A DNA stretch of 64,000 bases. It comes from Pseudorhodoferax sp. Leaf274 (GTDB lineage Bacteria; Pseudomonadota; Gammaproteobacteria; Burkholderiales; Burkholderiaceae_C). The position numbers and the translations under genes are program-made. The notes beneath the pieces were generated by a model. That model ran no database searches. It worked only from the letters and a program-made list of their open reading frames with translations, and was not told the DNA's origin. Within the stretch, counting starts at the first letter, position 1. Every line of letters begins with the position of its first letter. The stretch is taken from positions 516,781 through 580,780 of the forward strand of contig NZ_LMNA01000030.1 in NCBI RefSeq assembly GCF_001422445.1, written 5' to 3'. Below, piece by piece: positions 13,458 to 22,625 of this stretch.

Positions 13458-14885
13458 ATGTCCCAAGCATTTGACGTCGTCGTCATCGGCGGCGGCCCCG
13501 GCGGCTACATCGCCGCGATCCGCGCCGCCCAACTCGGTTTCCAGGTCGCCTGCATCGACGAATGGAAGAACGGCAAGGGCGGCCCGGCCCCGGGCGGCAC
13601 CTGCACCAACGTGGGTTGCATCCCCTCCAAGGCGCTGCTGCAGTCGTCCGAGCACTTCGAGCACGCCAACAAGCACTTTGCCGACCACGGCATCACGGCC
13701 TCCGACGTCAAGATCGACGTGGCCAAGATGCTGGCCCGCAAGGACACCGTCGTGAAGCAGAACAACGACGGCATCCTGTACCTGTTCAAGAAGAACAAGG
13801 TCACCTTCTTCCACGGCCGCGGCTCCTTCGCCAAGGCCGAAGGCGGTGTCTATGAGATCAAGGTCGCGGGCGCCAAGGAAGAGTCCATCACCGGCAAGCA
13901 CATCATCCTGGCCACGGGCTCGAACGCGCGCGCGCTGCCCGGCGTGCCCTTCGACGAAGAGACCGTGCTGTCCAACGACGGCGCGCTGCGCGTCGGTGCG
14001 GTGCCCAAGAAGCTCGCGCTGATCGGCTCCGGCGTGATCGGCCTGGAGATGGGTTCGGTCTGGCGCCGCCTGGGTGCTGACGTGACCATCCTCGAAGGCC
14101 TGCCGACCTTCCTGGGCGCGGTCGACGAGCAGATCGCCAAGGAAGCCAAGAAGGCCTTCGACAAGCAGGGCCTGAAGATCGAACTGGGCGTCAAGGTCGG
14201 CGAGGTCAAGGCCGGCAAGGGCGGTGTGTCCGTGGCCTACACCAACGCCAAGGGCGAAGCGCAGACGCTGGACGTGGACAAGCTGATCGTCTCGATCGGC
14301 CGCGTGCCGAACACGGTCGGCCTGAACGCCGAGGCCGTGGGCCTCAAGCTGGACGAGCGTGGCGCCATCGTGGTCGACGACGACTGCAAGACCAGCCTGC
14401 CCAACGTCTGGGCCGTCGGCGACGTGGTGCGCGGCCCCATGCTCGCGCACAAGGCCGAGGAAGAGGGCGTGGCCGTGGCCGAGCGCATCGCCGGCCAGCA
14501 CGGCCATGTCAACTTCAACACCGTGCCGTGGGTCATCTACACCAGCCCCGAGATCGCGTGGGTCGGCCGCACCGAGCAGCAGCTCAAGGCCGATGGCGTG
14601 GCCTACAAGGCCGGCACGTTCCCGTTCCTGGCCAACGGTCGGGCGCGCGCGCTGGGCGACACGACCGGCATGGTCAAGTTCCTGGCCGACGCCAAGACCG
14701 ACGAGATCCTGGGCGTGCACATCGTCGGCCCCATGGCCAGCGAGCTGATCTCCGAGGCCGTGGTGGCCATGGAGTTCAAGGCCAGCGCCGAGGACATCGC
14801 GCGCATCTGCCACGCCCACCCCTCGCTCAGCGAAGCCACCAAGGAAGCTGCGCTGGCCGTCGACAAGCGCACCTTGAACTTCTGA
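13458..14885 (+). CDS. lpdA: Dihydrolipoyl dehydrogenase (E3)
   Basis: This 475-aa FAD flavoprotein reoxidises dihydrolipoamide of the 2-oxoglutarate dehydrogenase complex with NAD+. The FAD motif [10 protein letters not shown] lies at the N-terminus, and the redox-active disulfide sits in [16 protein letters not shown] (Cys about 50 and 55). The NAD motif is [15 protein letters not shown], and the C-terminal dimer interface holds the catalytic pair in [13 protein letters not shown]. It completes the sucA-odhB-lpdA operon. An AGGAA ribosome site precedes the ATG. Confidence 0.97.
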   Translation: MSQAFDVVVIGGGPGGYIAAIRAAQLGFQVACIDEWKNGKGGPAPGGTCTNVGCIPSKALLQSSEHFEHANKHFADHGITASDVKIDVAKMLARKDTVVKQNNDGILYLFKKNKVTFFHGRGSFAKAEGGVYEIKVAGAKEESITGKHIILATGSNARALPGVPFDEETVLSNDGALRVGAVPKKLALIGSGVIGLEMGSVWRRLGADVTILEGLPTFLGAVDEQIAKEAKKAFDKQGLKIELGVKVGEVKAGKGGVSVAYTNAKGEAQTLDVDKLIVSIGRVPNTVGLNAEAVGLKLDERGAIVVDDDCKTSLPNVWAVGDVVRGPMLAHKAEEEGVAVAERIAGQHGHVNFNTVPWVIYTSPEIAWVGRTEQQLKADGVAYKAGTFPFLANGRARALGDTTGMVKFLADAKTDEILGVHIVGPMASELISEAVVAMEFKASAEDIARICHAHPSLSEATKEAALAVDKRTLNF

Positions 14886-14898
14886 GCTGGCGCCAGGG

Positions 14899-16002
14899 AT
14901 GACGGGCCCGGTCAGGTCGGCCTACGATGCGGAGCTGGCCTCCCGCGGCTACCAGAGCGACCCCGCGCAGCTGCGCGCGGTGGCCGCGCTGGAGCGCTGC
15001 GCCGCCGAGTGGGCGGCCTACAAGGACAAGCGTTCCAACGCGTTCAAGAAGCTGATCCACCGCCTGCCCATTCCCAAGGGCGTGTACATGTACGGCGGGG
15101 TAGGGCGCGGCAAGAGCTTCCTGATGGATTGCTTCTTCAACGCCGTGCCGATCAAGCGCAAGACGCGGCTGCACTTCCACGAGTTCATGCGCGAGGTGCA
15201 CCGCGAACTGGTGGACCTGCAGGGCACGGTGAACCCGCTGGACGAGCTCGGCAGGCGCATTTCCAAGCGCTACAAGCTGATCTGCTTCGACGAGTTCCAC
15301 GTCGCCGACATCACGGACGCGATGATCCTGCACCGGCTGCTGCAGTCGCTGTTCGACAACGACGTGGGCTTCGTCACCACCTCCAACTTCATCCCCGACG
15401 GGCTGTATCCGGACGGCCTGCACCGCGACCGCATCCTGCCCGCCATCGCGCTCTTGAACGCGCAGATGGAGGTGGTCAACGTGGACAACGGCACCGACTA
15501 CCGGCGCCGCACCATGGAGCAGGTGAAGCTCTACCACACGCCGCTCGGCCCCGAGGCCGATGCGCAGATGACCGAGGCCTTCGACCGCCTGGCCGACCAC
15601 AGCGACGAGGACCCGCTGCTGCACATCGAGGCACGCGAGATCCGCGCGCGCCGCAAGGCGGGCGGCGTGGTGTGGTTCGATTTCCGCACGCTGTGCGGCG
15701 GCCCGCGCTCGCAGAACGACTACCTGGAACTGGCCAGCCGCTTCCACACGGTGCTGCTGTCCGATGTGCCGGCCATGCCGGTGCGCATGGCCTCCGAGGC
15801 CAGGCGCTTCACCTGGCTGGTGGACGTGCTGTACGACCGGCGCGTCAAGCTGATCATGTCGGCCGCGACGCCGCCCGAAGAGCTGTATACGGAAGGCCCC
15901 TTGGCGCACGAGTTTCCGCGAACCGTGTCACGCTTGAACGAAATGCAATCGGTCGAATTCCTAGCGCTGGAGCACCGCACCGTGGACACGGGGCTCACAT
16001 GA
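14899..16002 (+). CDS. zapE: Cell division protein ZapE (AFG1-like ATPase)
   Basis: This 367-aa AAA-type ATPase of the AFG1/ZapE family has the Walker A GGVGRGKSFL (about residue 70), the Walker B LICFDEFHVADI (about 130) and a sensor-like FVTTSN. ZapE is known from E. coli as a Z-ring associated ATPase needed under stress. The gene begins 13 bp after lpdA, a common order in this group, and overlaps the next gene by four bases (ATGA). Confidence 0.93.
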   Translation: MTGPVRSAYDAELASRGYQSDPAQLRAVAALERCAAEWAAYKDKRSNAFKKLIHRLPIPKGVYMYGGVGRGKSFLMDCFFNAVPIKRKTRLHFHEFMREVHRELVDLQGTVNPLDELGRRISKRYKLICFDEFHVADITDAMILHRLLQSLFDNDVGFVTTSNFIPDGLYPDGLHRDRILPAIALLNAQMEVVNVDNGTDYRRRTMEQVKLYHTPLGPEADAQMTEAFDRLADHSDEDPLLHIEAREIRARRKAGGVVWFDFRTLCGGPRSQNDYLELASRFHTVLLSDVPAMPVRMASEARRFTWLVDVLYDRRVKLIMSAATPPEELYTEGPLAHEFPRTVSRLNEMQSVEFLALEHRTVDTGLT

Positions 16003-16661
16003 ACGCCGCACGCCTGTGCGCCAGCCTGGCGCTGCTCGTGGCGGCAAGCGCCTGGGGCCAGAGCACCACCCCCGTCAGCCAGGAGCAACTGGCGGCCGAG
16101 AAGGCGCGCATCGCCAGCGAACGCGCCAACGTCGCCAAGCGTTTTGCGGCCGAGGAACGCGCCTGCCACCAGCGCTTCGCGGTCAACGACTGCCTGCGCC
16201 GCAACCGGGCCTGGCAGCACGAAGCCCTGGCCGACCTGCGCCGCCAGGAGATCGTGCTCAACGACAGCGAGCGCCACCGGCGCGCGGCAGAGCGCATGGA
16301 CAGCCTCGAAGAAAAAAGCCGCGCGCGTGCGGCCGAGCAGGCAGAGCGTCCGGTGGCCGAGCCCCGCACGCCCAACGCTGCGCCGCGGCCGGGCGGTGGC
16401 AAGCTGCCGCAGGCCGGCGATCCCGCACCACGCGTGCCCGACCAGGCCGCCATCCACGACTACCAGGAACGCATGGAGCGCAAGCAGGAGCGCCACACGC
16501 AAGCCCAGGCACAGCGCGCCGAAAGGGCTGCGCAGGCGGACGAGGAAGCGCGCCGCAACGAGGCACGCGTGCGCGAGGCAGAGGAACGCAAGGCCAGCGT
16601 GCTGCGGCGCAATGCCGCAGAGCCCAGCAAGGGGCAGCCGCTGCCATCGCCGGCACCCTGA
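15999..16661 (+). CDS. Exported coiled-coil protein of unknown function
   Basis: This 220-aa protein starts with a clear signal peptide (MNAARLCASLALLVAASAWG, cleavage after the Ala-Trp-Gly region). The mature part is highly charged and rich in Ala, Glu and Arg. It has two helical stretches (about 30-110 and 145-205) that look like coiled coils, separated by a Pro/Gly-rich linker. A cysteine pair (CHQRFAVNDC) lies near residue 55. Its ATG overlaps the zapE stop, which suggests translational coupling. No enzymatic motif is visible. Exported proteins with this make-up next to zapE may be periplasmic structural factors, but that is only a guess. Confidence 0.75.
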   Translation: MNAARLCASLALLVAASAWGQSTTPVSQEQLAAEKARIASERANVAKRFAAEERACHQRFAVNDCLRRNRAWQHEALADLRRQEIVLNDSERHRRAAERMDSLEEKSRARAAEQAERPVAEPRTPNAAPRPGGGKLPQAGDPAPRVPDQAAIHDYQERMERKQERHTQAQAQRAERAAQADEEARRNEARVREAEERKASVLRRNAAEPSKGQPLPSPAP

Positions 16662-16720
16662 GCCAGGCAGATCGAGCGGCGAGAACAGGGTCCGAATGGC
16701 CTGATCGGCCCGGGCCACTG

Positions 16721-16753
16721 AGCCAGGTTCAAGCCAGGTTCAAGCCAGGTCTT
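16721..16753. repeat. 11-bp tandem repeat over a gene end
   Basis: AGCCAGGTTCA occurs at 16721-16731 and 16732-16742. A diverged third copy (AGCCAGGTCTT) follows at 16743-16753. The third copy belongs to the last codons of the minus-strand gene that ends at 16740, so the two others look like tandem duplications of its 3' end, including the stop. Confidence 0.7.
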
Positions 16754-17144
16754 CGATGACGAGCCGGCGGTACTTTTCCGCAAACGAGAACGGCGCCGTG
16801 CGCACCACGCGCATCACGGCCTCCGTCTCGTCGGCATCGGGTGCATGCACCATCACGGCCCAATGGCCCTGGCCCGCGAGCGCCGCATATTGGCGCACGG
16901 TGGCCGCTTCTGTACCGGCCGAAGGCAATGGAATGTCTGCGCTGCCCACCGTGCGCACGACCTTCTCCAGGATCTGCTGGGGCGACAGCAGCATGACGGG
17001 CTTTTCCGACAGGCCTTCGCGCTCCAGCGTCTCGCCGATGTTGCGGGCGTCCTGCTCGCTCGGGAACATCGCGAACACGTAGCCGGTGGGATAGAAGACG
17101 CCGGCCAGCGTCAGCATGTCGGGGTCGAGTTCGAAGGCATGCAT
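16740..17144 (-). CDS. Conserved protein of unknown function
   Basis: This 134-aa cytoplasmic protein has no signal peptide or membrane segment. I choose the ATG at 17144 because AAGGAG lies six bases upstream. A longer frame to 17183 has no such site. The sequence suggests an alpha/beta fold: a first part with YVFAMFPSEQDARNIGETL and a second with GQGHWAVMVHAPDADETEAVM that resembles a repeat of a ferredoxin-like unit (strand, helix with Glu/Ala spacing). I do not recognise a named family. It follows the M14 peptidase gene in the same direction after an 87-bp gap containing a 9-bp inverted repeat. Confidence 0.7.
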   Translation of the reverse strand: MHAFELDPDMLTLAGVFYPTGYVFAMFPSEQDARNIGETLEREGLSEKPVMLLSPQQILEKVVRTVGSADIPLPSAGTEAATVRQYAALAGQGHWAVMVHAPDADETEAVMRVVRTAPFSFAEKYRRLVIEDLA

Positions 17145-17180
17145 GGGGAACTCCTTGTAGTGTTCCCCCATTGCAGTGCA

Positions 17181-17221
17181 CACCGGGCGCAGCCGCTGTC
17201 GGCCACGGTGGTCGCCCGGTG
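17181..17221. other. 9-bp inverted repeat downstream of the M14 peptidase gene
   Basis: CACCGGGCG (17181-17189) and CGCCCGGTG (17213-17221) are perfect complements around a 23-base loop, just past the stop of the minus-strand peptidase gene. There is no T-run. It may be a weak terminator or an mRNA 3'-end structure. Confidence 0.4.
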
Positions 17222-17231
17222 TAGGACGCGC

Positions 17232-19052
17232 TCAGAAGCCGCCGGCCGGCAGCGGTTCCAGGCGCATCGTGGGTTCGCCCACCACGCGGGCCTGGCTCTG
17301 CAGCGCATCGACCACGCGGTTGGCGAAGTAGCTGTTCTGCGTGTCGGGCTCCAGCGCGGCGACGACCAGGTTGGCCAGCGGCTGCGACAGGGGCACGTAG
17401 TAGCTGCCCATCGGCGTGTCCAGCACGCCGCGTGACAGCGCCACCTCCACCTGCACGATGGGCGCGGCATCGGCGATGCTGCCGCGCACGTCGCTGCGCT
17501 CGCCGCTGGCACGCGCGGTTTCCCGGTAGCTTTCGCCCAGCACGGCACCGGGCTCGGCCACGCGCATGACCTGCACGCCCAGCTGCTGCAGGCGTTCCAC
17601 GGCCTGGGTGGCGGCCGCTGCCAGCCAGTAGCCGCAGGGGCGGCTACGGGTCTTGAGCGGGCGCAGTTCCAGCGCGGAATTCCAGTCCACGTCGATGGGG
17701 CGGTCGGCACCGGTGGCCGGGTCCAGCATCACCAGCGCGCGGCGCTGCGGTGTCGGGCCGGCGCTGGTCACCATCTCGCCGCGGCAGGCATTGCCCGCGG
17801 CCTCGCGGTCCATGTACGAGCGCACCTTGCCCAGGTCATCGGCGCGCTGCGAGGCGCTCTGCAGCACGCTGGACAAGGCCACGACCTGGGTGTGCACGCG
17901 GCGCTGGATGTGCAGCCGGCCGATGCCCACGCCCCGCGTTTCCAGCAGCAGGCTGACGGAGTTGCGCAGACCGTAGACGTTGCGGCCGGTGTCGGGCTGC
18001 GTGCCGCCCATGGAGATGCGCAGGTCGTTCGGGTCGGTGGAGGTGGTGTAGTACCACTCGCTGGTCAGGCCCTCTCGGTTCAGCGCGGCCGCCATCGGGC
18101 GGCGGAACCACTCCTCGGAGGCACGCGGCATGAACTCGGACAGGTTGGCCGTGGTGGCGTATTGCAGCAGCGCGTCGAACTTCTGGATCGCGCCGTACTT
18201 CTCGAGGAAGCGGCCGACCACGGTGTACTCGTGCGCGTCCACGGTCACCGCGGGCTGGTAGTCGCGTTGCAGCCGGGCCAGCGCGCGCGCCTCGGGCGTG
18301 CGCAGCAGCAGGTGGTCGCGGTTCATGTCGATGCCGCTGGCGGTCACGCGCTTTCCGGCGGCCGCGCCGTCGGGGTTGGCGCGCGGCAGCAGCACCACGT
18401 TGATGCGGTCCAGCAGCGGCTCCAGCCGGCCCTGGGCGAGTTCGCGTGCCAGCACCAGCAGGGCTTCGGCCGGCGCCGGCTCGTCGCCGTGCTGCTGGCC
18501 GACCAGCAGCACCGTGGGCTTGCCGCTGGCCAGCAGCGTGGCCGGGTCGGTGGACGCGGCGCGCGTGAGCACCAGCGCCTCCAGCGGCGTGCCGCTCTGC
18601 GACGCGCCCAGGCCCAGCAGGCCGACACGGCTGCGGCCGCCCGCACTGGCCGCAGCCAGGTCGCGCAGCCAAGTGGAGATCTCGCCGTTGCTGCTGAACT
18701 GGTCGCGGCCGGCGGCCAGGCCCGGCGTGTTGTAGACGATCGCAGGGTCGGGGAAGCGCGCGGCGACCTCGGGACCGTAAGGCGCCGGGGGCACGGCAGG
18801 CGCCGCCGCACTGGCCGCTCCCGGTGGTGGCACGGCCTCGACGACGACGGCGGGGGCCGGACTGCCGATCGCGGGCGGGCTCGTCGTGGGGGCGGCGGCC
18901 GGCGCCGCAGCGCTGCCCATGTTGACCACGGCCGGCGCGGTGCGCGCGGTCGGGCGGTCCGGCCAGGGCGGCAGTTGGGTGCTGCCGCAGGCGGTCAGCA
19001 GCGCCAGCGCGGCCGGGGCCAGCGCGCGCAGTGCAATGGGGCGAAGCTTCAT
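17232..19052 (-). CDS. M14-family zinc carboxypeptidase-like lipoprotein
   Basis: This 606-aa lipoprotein has a lipobox (ALLTACGS, Cys near residue 22), then an Ala/Pro-rich linker to about residue 90 and an M14 metallopeptidase domain. The zinc ligands are visible as the H-x-x-E of GQQHGDEP and the distant His of DAHEYT, and the likely catalytic Glu lies in LLLETRGVG. An arginine in ANPDG-related and DMNRDH segments fits substrate carboxylate binding. It probably trims peptides in the periplasm. A C-terminal domain of about 200 residues (from about 400) has no recognised match. The gene follows the 79-aa gene by 19 bp. Confidence 0.85.
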   Translation of the reverse strand: MKLRPIALRALAPAALALLTACGSTQLPPWPDRPTARTAPAVVNMGSAAAPAAAPTTSPPAIGSPAPAVVVEAVPPPGAASAAAPAVPPAPYGPEVAARFPDPAIVYNTPGLAAGRDQFSSNGEISTWLRDLAAASAGGRSRVGLLGLGASQSGTPLEALVLTRAASTDPATLLASGKPTVLLVGQQHGDEPAPAEALLVLARELAQGRLEPLLDRINVVLLPRANPDGAAAGKRVTASGIDMNRDHLLLRTPEARALARLQRDYQPAVTVDAHEYTVVGRFLEKYGAIQKFDALLQYATTANLSEFMPRASEEWFRRPMAAALNREGLTSEWYYTTSTDPNDLRISMGGTQPDTGRNVYGLRNSVSLLLETRGVGIGRLHIQRRVHTQVVALSSVLQSASQRADDLGKVRSYMDREAAGNACRGEMVTSAGPTPQRRALVMLDPATGADRPIDVDWNSALELRPLKTRSRPCGYWLAAAATQAVERLQQLGVQVMRVAEPGAVLGESYRETARASGERSDVRGSIADAAPIVQVEVALSRGVLDTPMGSYYVPLSQPLANLVVAALEPDTQNSYFANRVVDALQSQARVVGEPTMRLEPLPAGGF

Positions 19053-19071
19053 GGGGCGTTTGGCGAGGAGG

Positions 19072-19311
19072 TCAATACTGGCTCTGGCTGGGCGGTGCCA
19101 GCACCGCCATCAGCGCCTCTGCGGTAACTTCGAAGGACAGCAGCTTGCGCTCCGTGCCCGGCAGCGAGGCCAGCAGTTCGCGCGTGTTGTCGAGTTCGTG
19201 GCGCAGGCCCTTGATCGAGTCCAGGTCGCCACGGTGCGGCGCCAACAGCAGCTTGACTGCAGCCAGCAATGCCAACTGCGAGCCGGCGGAATCATCAGGG
19301 TTCAGGGGCAT
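19072..19311 (-). CDS. Small conserved protein of unknown function
   Basis: This 79-aa, mostly helical, cytoplasmic protein starts at the ATG at 19311, with GGAGAC just upstream. It contains the segment LLLAPHRGDLDSIKGLRHELDNTRELLASL, here described rather than assigned to a family. It is transcribed ahead of the M14 peptidase lipoprotein, and divergently from the nuclease-like gene at 19405. No motif allows a function to be named. Confidence 0.55.
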   Translation of the reverse strand: MPLNPDDSAGSQLALLAAVKLLLAPHRGDLDSIKGLRHELDNTRELLASLPGTERKLLSFEVTAEALMAVLAPPSQSQY

Positions 19312-19404
19312 GGAGGTCTCCGTCGCTCGTGCGTGAGGCGCACAGTATGCCTTGGGCTTTCCGGCCTTCGGCCAAGGGCACAATGCCGCTCCGATTGCAC
19401 CGAT

Positions 19405-20136
19405 ATGGGTACCGCCACCGCACTCTCCCGCGCACACGCCCGCCGCTTGCGCGAGGTCTACCGCTCGGCCGGCTGGCCCTGGCAGGACGTGGTGGAACTC
19501 GAGCTGCTCGCGCTGGGATTGCTGGAGCGCCAGCAGGCCGACGGGCACGACAGCGTGCGGCTGACCGAGGCCGGCATCCAGGCCGTGGCGCAGGCCGCCG
19601 TGCGCAACCAGCGCGCCCTGTCGGCGCACGAGGCGCTGGTCGAGCGTGTCGCGCGCGAGCAGGGGCGGGCCGGGCGCATCGCCTGGCGTGGGCTGGCCCT
19701 GCGCGCGCTGCTGCCGCCGGCGACGGAAGGCGCCGCGCCGGTCTGGTGCATGGCCTGCCCCGACGTCTTCTCGATCCGCAACACCTCGGTGGCCAGCTAT
19801 GTGGACCCGGTGGTGCACGAGATCAAGGTCAGCCGCGCAGACCTGCTCGGCGACCTGCGCAGGCCAGCCAAGCGCCAGGCCTACCTGGACCTGGGCGGCC
19901 AGTGCTGGTACGTGCTGGGCCGCGACGCGCGCGGGCATGCCATCGGCGATGCCGACGATGTGCCGGCCGAATGCGGCGTGCTGGTGCAGCAGGAGGACGG
20001 CCAGCTCTGCGTCCAGCGCAACGCCCAGCGGCGCGAACGCCTGGCGTTGCCGTTCCATGTCTGGATGGCGCTGGCCCGTGCCACGCCGTGCGCGGGCCTG
20101 GACGAGGGCGCGCAGCAGCTCCTGCGCGCCGGCTGA
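19405..20136 (+). CDS. MmcB-like / PD-(D/E)xK-type protein, possible DNA repair factor
   Basis: This 243-aa protein has an N-terminal helical region (about 1-85) that resembles a winged helix. The C-terminal half contains DPVVHEIKVSRADLLGDL followed by KRQAYLDLGGQCWYVL. An Asp/Glu-Glu-x-Lys pattern (the E and K of HEIKVSRADL) followed by a basic helix is typical of PD-(D/E)xK nuclease-fold proteins and closely resembles MmcB-type DNA repair proteins. The start ATG at 19405 has no Shine-Dalgarno sequence. The fold assignment is inferred from the motif only. It is transcribed alone. Confidence 0.6.
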   Translation: MGTATALSRAHARRLREVYRSAGWPWQDVVELELLALGLLERQQADGHDSVRLTEAGIQAVAQAAVRNQRALSAHEALVERVAREQGRAGRIAWRGLALRALLPPATEGAAPVWCMACPDVFSIRNTSVASYVDPVVHEIKVSRADLLGDLRRPAKRQAYLDLGGQCWYVLGRDARGHAIGDADDVPAECGVLVQQEDGQLCVQRNAQRRERLALPFHVWMALARATPCAGLDEGAQQLLRAG

Positions 20137-20221
20137 AACAAGTCCTTGCCGCTGGTGCGCCTGTGCGGAACTTCCTGCCACGTCCGTGGCCTACACTTTC
20201 GCGCAGCCCCTTCCCAAGCAC

Positions 20222-20815
20222 ATGATCCAACGGCCTTCTCGCATCCTCGCCCTCGGCGCGCTGTCGCTCGCGCTGCTGACCGGCTGCCAGTTGCCACGCC
20301 AGCCCTTGGCGCCGCAAGAGCATTTCGACTCGAGCTCCACCTACTCGCGCAGCTTCGGCGCCTCGCCGTCGGAGACCTGCGAGGCCGCGCGGCGCGCATT
20401 GCTGAGCCAGGGCTACCTGATCAACACCGCCACCAAGGACCTGGTGGACGGCCGCAAGAATTTCCAGCCGGCCGTGGACACCCACGTGCAGATGGAGATC
20501 CGCGTCGTCTGCGCGCCCGAGACGCGCAGCGGCAAGAGCACGCTGGGCTTCGTCACCGCGCAACAGGACCGTTTCTCGCTCAAGAAGAGCGCCACCGCCG
20601 CCAGCCTGGGCGTGGGCGCGGTGGGCACGCTCTCGCTGCCGTTCGCGGCCAGCGACGATTCGCTGGTGCGCATCGGCAGCGAGACCATCGCCACGCAGGA
20701 CTTCTACGAACGCCTGTTCCAGCTGATCAACCGCTTCCTGCTCGACGAGGACGAGGAAGAGCGGCAGCAGGATGGCGGCGGCAGGCCGCCACACCCGGAC
20801 AAGCCGGCAGCCTGA
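20222..20815 (+). CDS. DUF2242-like lipoprotein
   Basis: This 197-aa protein has a signal peptide ending in a lipobox (ALLTGCQL, Cys near residue 22), so it is probably an outer-membrane lipoprotein. The mature domain has SETCEAARRALLSQGYLI and a beta-rich middle, and the end is acidic and then Pro-rich. This pattern resembles the DUF2242 family of Burkholderiales, with no known function. The tail (DEDEEERQQDGGG) is likely disordered. It lies upstream of flhD but is separated from it by about 200 bp. Confidence 0.65.
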   Translation: MIQRPSRILALGALSLALLTGCQLPRQPLAPQEHFDSSSTYSRSFGASPSETCEAARRALLSQGYLINTATKDLVDGRKNFQPAVDTHVQMEIRVVCAPETRSGKSTLGFVTAQQDRFSLKKSATAASLGVGAVGTLSLPFAASDDSLVRIGSETIATQDFYERLFQLINRFLLDEDEEERQQDGGGRPPHPDKPAA

Positions 20816-20850
20816 GGCCCGAGGCGCTGTAGTCGCAGGCCGGGCGACGC

Positions 20851-20869
20851 TGTAGGCCTTTTTCCTACA
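20851..20869 (+). promoter_or_regulatory. Inverted repeat in the flhD upstream region
   Basis: TGTAGG (20851-20856) and CCTACA (20864-20869) are perfect arms around CCTTTTT. They sit about 150 bp before the flhD ATG in the 203-bp gap after the DUF2242-like gene. It could be an operator for a regulator of the flagellar master operon or a terminator remnant of the upstream gene. I cannot tell which. Confidence 0.35.
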
Positions 20870-21018
20870 TGGCCGGCCGACGGGGGAGACGCGGTGTCCA
20901 TCCATCCCCCGACTCAAAAGCTTTTGGGCGGCAACCACAATCCATTTCAACGGATCACGACCCTTCGCCTGCAGTAGATGCAGTGCCCGGATCCGCTGAC
21001 TTGCCAAGGAGTGCCGCC

Positions 21019-21345
21019 ATGAACACCGACCAGATCATTGCCGAGATCCGCGAAGCCAACCTCACCTACCTGATGCTGGCCCAGAACCTGATCCGCCAGG
21101 ACAAGGCGGCCGCACTGTTCCGCCTGGGCATCCAGGAGGAGGCCGCCGACATCCTGGGTGCGCTGTCGGCAGCGCAGATCCTCAAGCTGGCCTCCAGCAA
21201 CATGCTGCTGTGCCATTTCCGCGTGGACGACAACCTGGTCTGGAACCTGCTGACCAACCACGACGTGAAGAAGGTCGGCAACGAGGCCACCAACAAGCTG
21301 CACGCCAACATCCTGATGGCCGGCCGCCTGGCCGAAGTCATCTAA
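21019..21345 (+). CDS. flhD: Flagellar transcriptional activator FlhD
   Basis: This 108-aa protein is FlhD, the non-DNA-contacting partner in the FlhD4C2 master activator of class II flagellar genes. The alpha-helical N-terminal part (IAEIREANLTYLMLAQNLI, RLGIQEEAADIL) and the end VWNLLTNHDVKKVG fit the family. AAGGAG lies about 7 bases before the ATG at 21019. It is followed 28 bp later by flhC. No flagellar structural or mot genes are in this window. Confidence 0.95.
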   Translation: MNTDQIIAEIREANLTYLMLAQNLIRQDKAAALFRLGIQEEAADILGALSAAQILKLASSNMLLCHFRVDDNLVWNLLTNHDVKKVGNEATNKLHANILMAGRLAEVI

Positions 21346-21373
21346 GCATCCCCCCGTCCGCAGGAGCAAAGCC

Positions 21374-21919
21374 ATGGCCGCCGCCTCGACCAAGAGTGTG
21401 CTGAACGATTCGCGCCAGATCGAGCGCGCCGCGATGCTGATCCAGATGGGTGCCCGCATGCAGGTGCTGGAGTCGGAGACGGACCTCTCGTACGAGCGGC
21501 TGCTGCGCCTGTACAAGGAAGTGGCGGGCAAGTCGCCGTCCAAGGGCCAGCTGCCGTTCTCCACGGACTGGTTCCTGTCCTGGCAGGAGAACATCCACTC
21601 CTCGCTGTTCCTGAACATCTACGAGTACCTGTCCAAAAGCATGGACATGGACCCGATCGACATGCTGACCAAGGCCTACCGCCTCTACCTGGAGCAGGTG
21701 GGCGCGGCAGAGATCGACCCGCTGCTGTCGTTCACGCGGGCCTGGCGCCTGGTCAAGTTCGTCGATGCCAACATGCTCAACATGACCGCCTGCAGCAGCT
21801 GCGGCGGCAAGTTCGTCTCCGAGCTCTACGAGAACCCGCGCACCTACCTGTGCGGCCTGTGCAACCCGCCGGCGCGCGCGGGCAAGTGCAAGGGCGAACG
21901 TTCGCTGATGCTGCAGTGA
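21374..21919 (+). CDS. flhC: Flagellar transcriptional activator FlhC
   Basis: This 181-aa DNA-binding partner of FlhD has the N-terminal helices ([20 protein letters not shown]) and the C-terminal zinc site with four cysteines: CSSCGG (about residues 139-142) and CGLC near residue 161. All four ligands are present, so it should be functional. It is transcribed with flhD and convergent with the CBS-domain gene. Confidence 0.95.
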   Translation: MAAASTKSVLNDSRQIERAAMLIQMGARMQVLESETDLSYERLLRLYKEVAGKSPSKGQLPFSTDWFLSWQENIHSSLFLNIYEYLSKSMDMDPIDMLTKAYRLYLEQVGAAEIDPLLSFTRAWRLVKFVDANMLNMTACSSCGGKFVSELYENPRTYLCGLCNPPARAGKCKGERSLMLQ

Positions 21920-21932
21920 GCCACGCGGCCTT

Positions 21933-22625
21933 CTAGCTCCACAGATCCAGCGGGGGCTCGTGCGCCACGGCGCGCACGATGTCGCTGCGCGAGACGAAGC
22001 CGATCACCGAACCGGCGTCGTCCACCACCGGCAGGCCGGGCAGGCCGTCCTCGTGCAGCACGCCGGCCACGCGCCGGATCTCGTTGTCGGCCGAGGTGCT
22101 GGGCACGGGCGTCCACATCAGTTCGCCGACGGGCTGGGCCATCAACGCCGACCAGGTCTCGGGCGAGAGCGCGGGCAGCGCCAGACGCTCGGCCCGCAGC
22201 AGGTCCGCCCGCAGCAGCAGGCCCACCAGCATGCCCGAGGCGCTGACCACGGGCGCCTGCGCGTAGCCGTGGTAGGCCAGCAGTTTCCAGGCTTCCAGCA
22301 CAGGCGTGCTCTCGGGCAGCGTGAGGGCGGGCGTGTGCATGATCTCGGCCACCCGCACGAGCGGCTGGCGCTGGGTGTCAGCCGCGCCCGTCTGGGCATA
22401 GGCGGCCAGCGCGGTCCGGCTCGCCACCGTGGTGCCGGCGGCCGGCACGGCGACCGGCTCCAGCGGGGTGTTCAGCGCAGGGTCGGCCGAGACGCGCTCG
22501 GGCAGCACCTCTTCGTTGGGATCGATGCGGCGCGTGCGCGCGGCCGCGTTGACCCGCTCGATCTGGCGCAACTGCTCGGCCGAGCCGGTGAACTGGCGTC
22601 CGCCGACGCCGTAGACGGAAAACAT
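21933..22625 (-). CDS. CBS-domain protein
   Basis: This 230-aa protein has two CBS domains in its C-terminal half. The first spans about residues 95-150 ([25 protein letters not shown] to [18 protein letters not shown]) and the second about 165-225 ([21 protein letters not shown] to [12 protein letters not shown]). Such pairs bind adenosine nucleotides and act as energy-sensing modules. The N-terminal 90 residues are not recognised and look flexible. The start at 22625 is supported by AAGGAGG seven bases upstream. It lies head-on with flhC and divergent from uvrD. Its target is unknown. Confidence 0.8.
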   Translation of the reverse strand: MFSVYGVGGRQFTGSAEQLRQIERVNAAARTRRIDPNEEVLPERVSADPALNTPLEPVAVPAAGTTVASRTALAAYAQTGAADTQRQPLVRVAEIMHTPALTLPESTPVLEAWKLLAYHGYAQAPVVSASGMLVGLLLRADLLRAERLALPALSPETWSALMAQPVGELMWTPVPSTSADNEIRRVAGVLHEDGLPGLPVVDDAGSVIGFVSRSDIVRAVAHEPPLDLWS

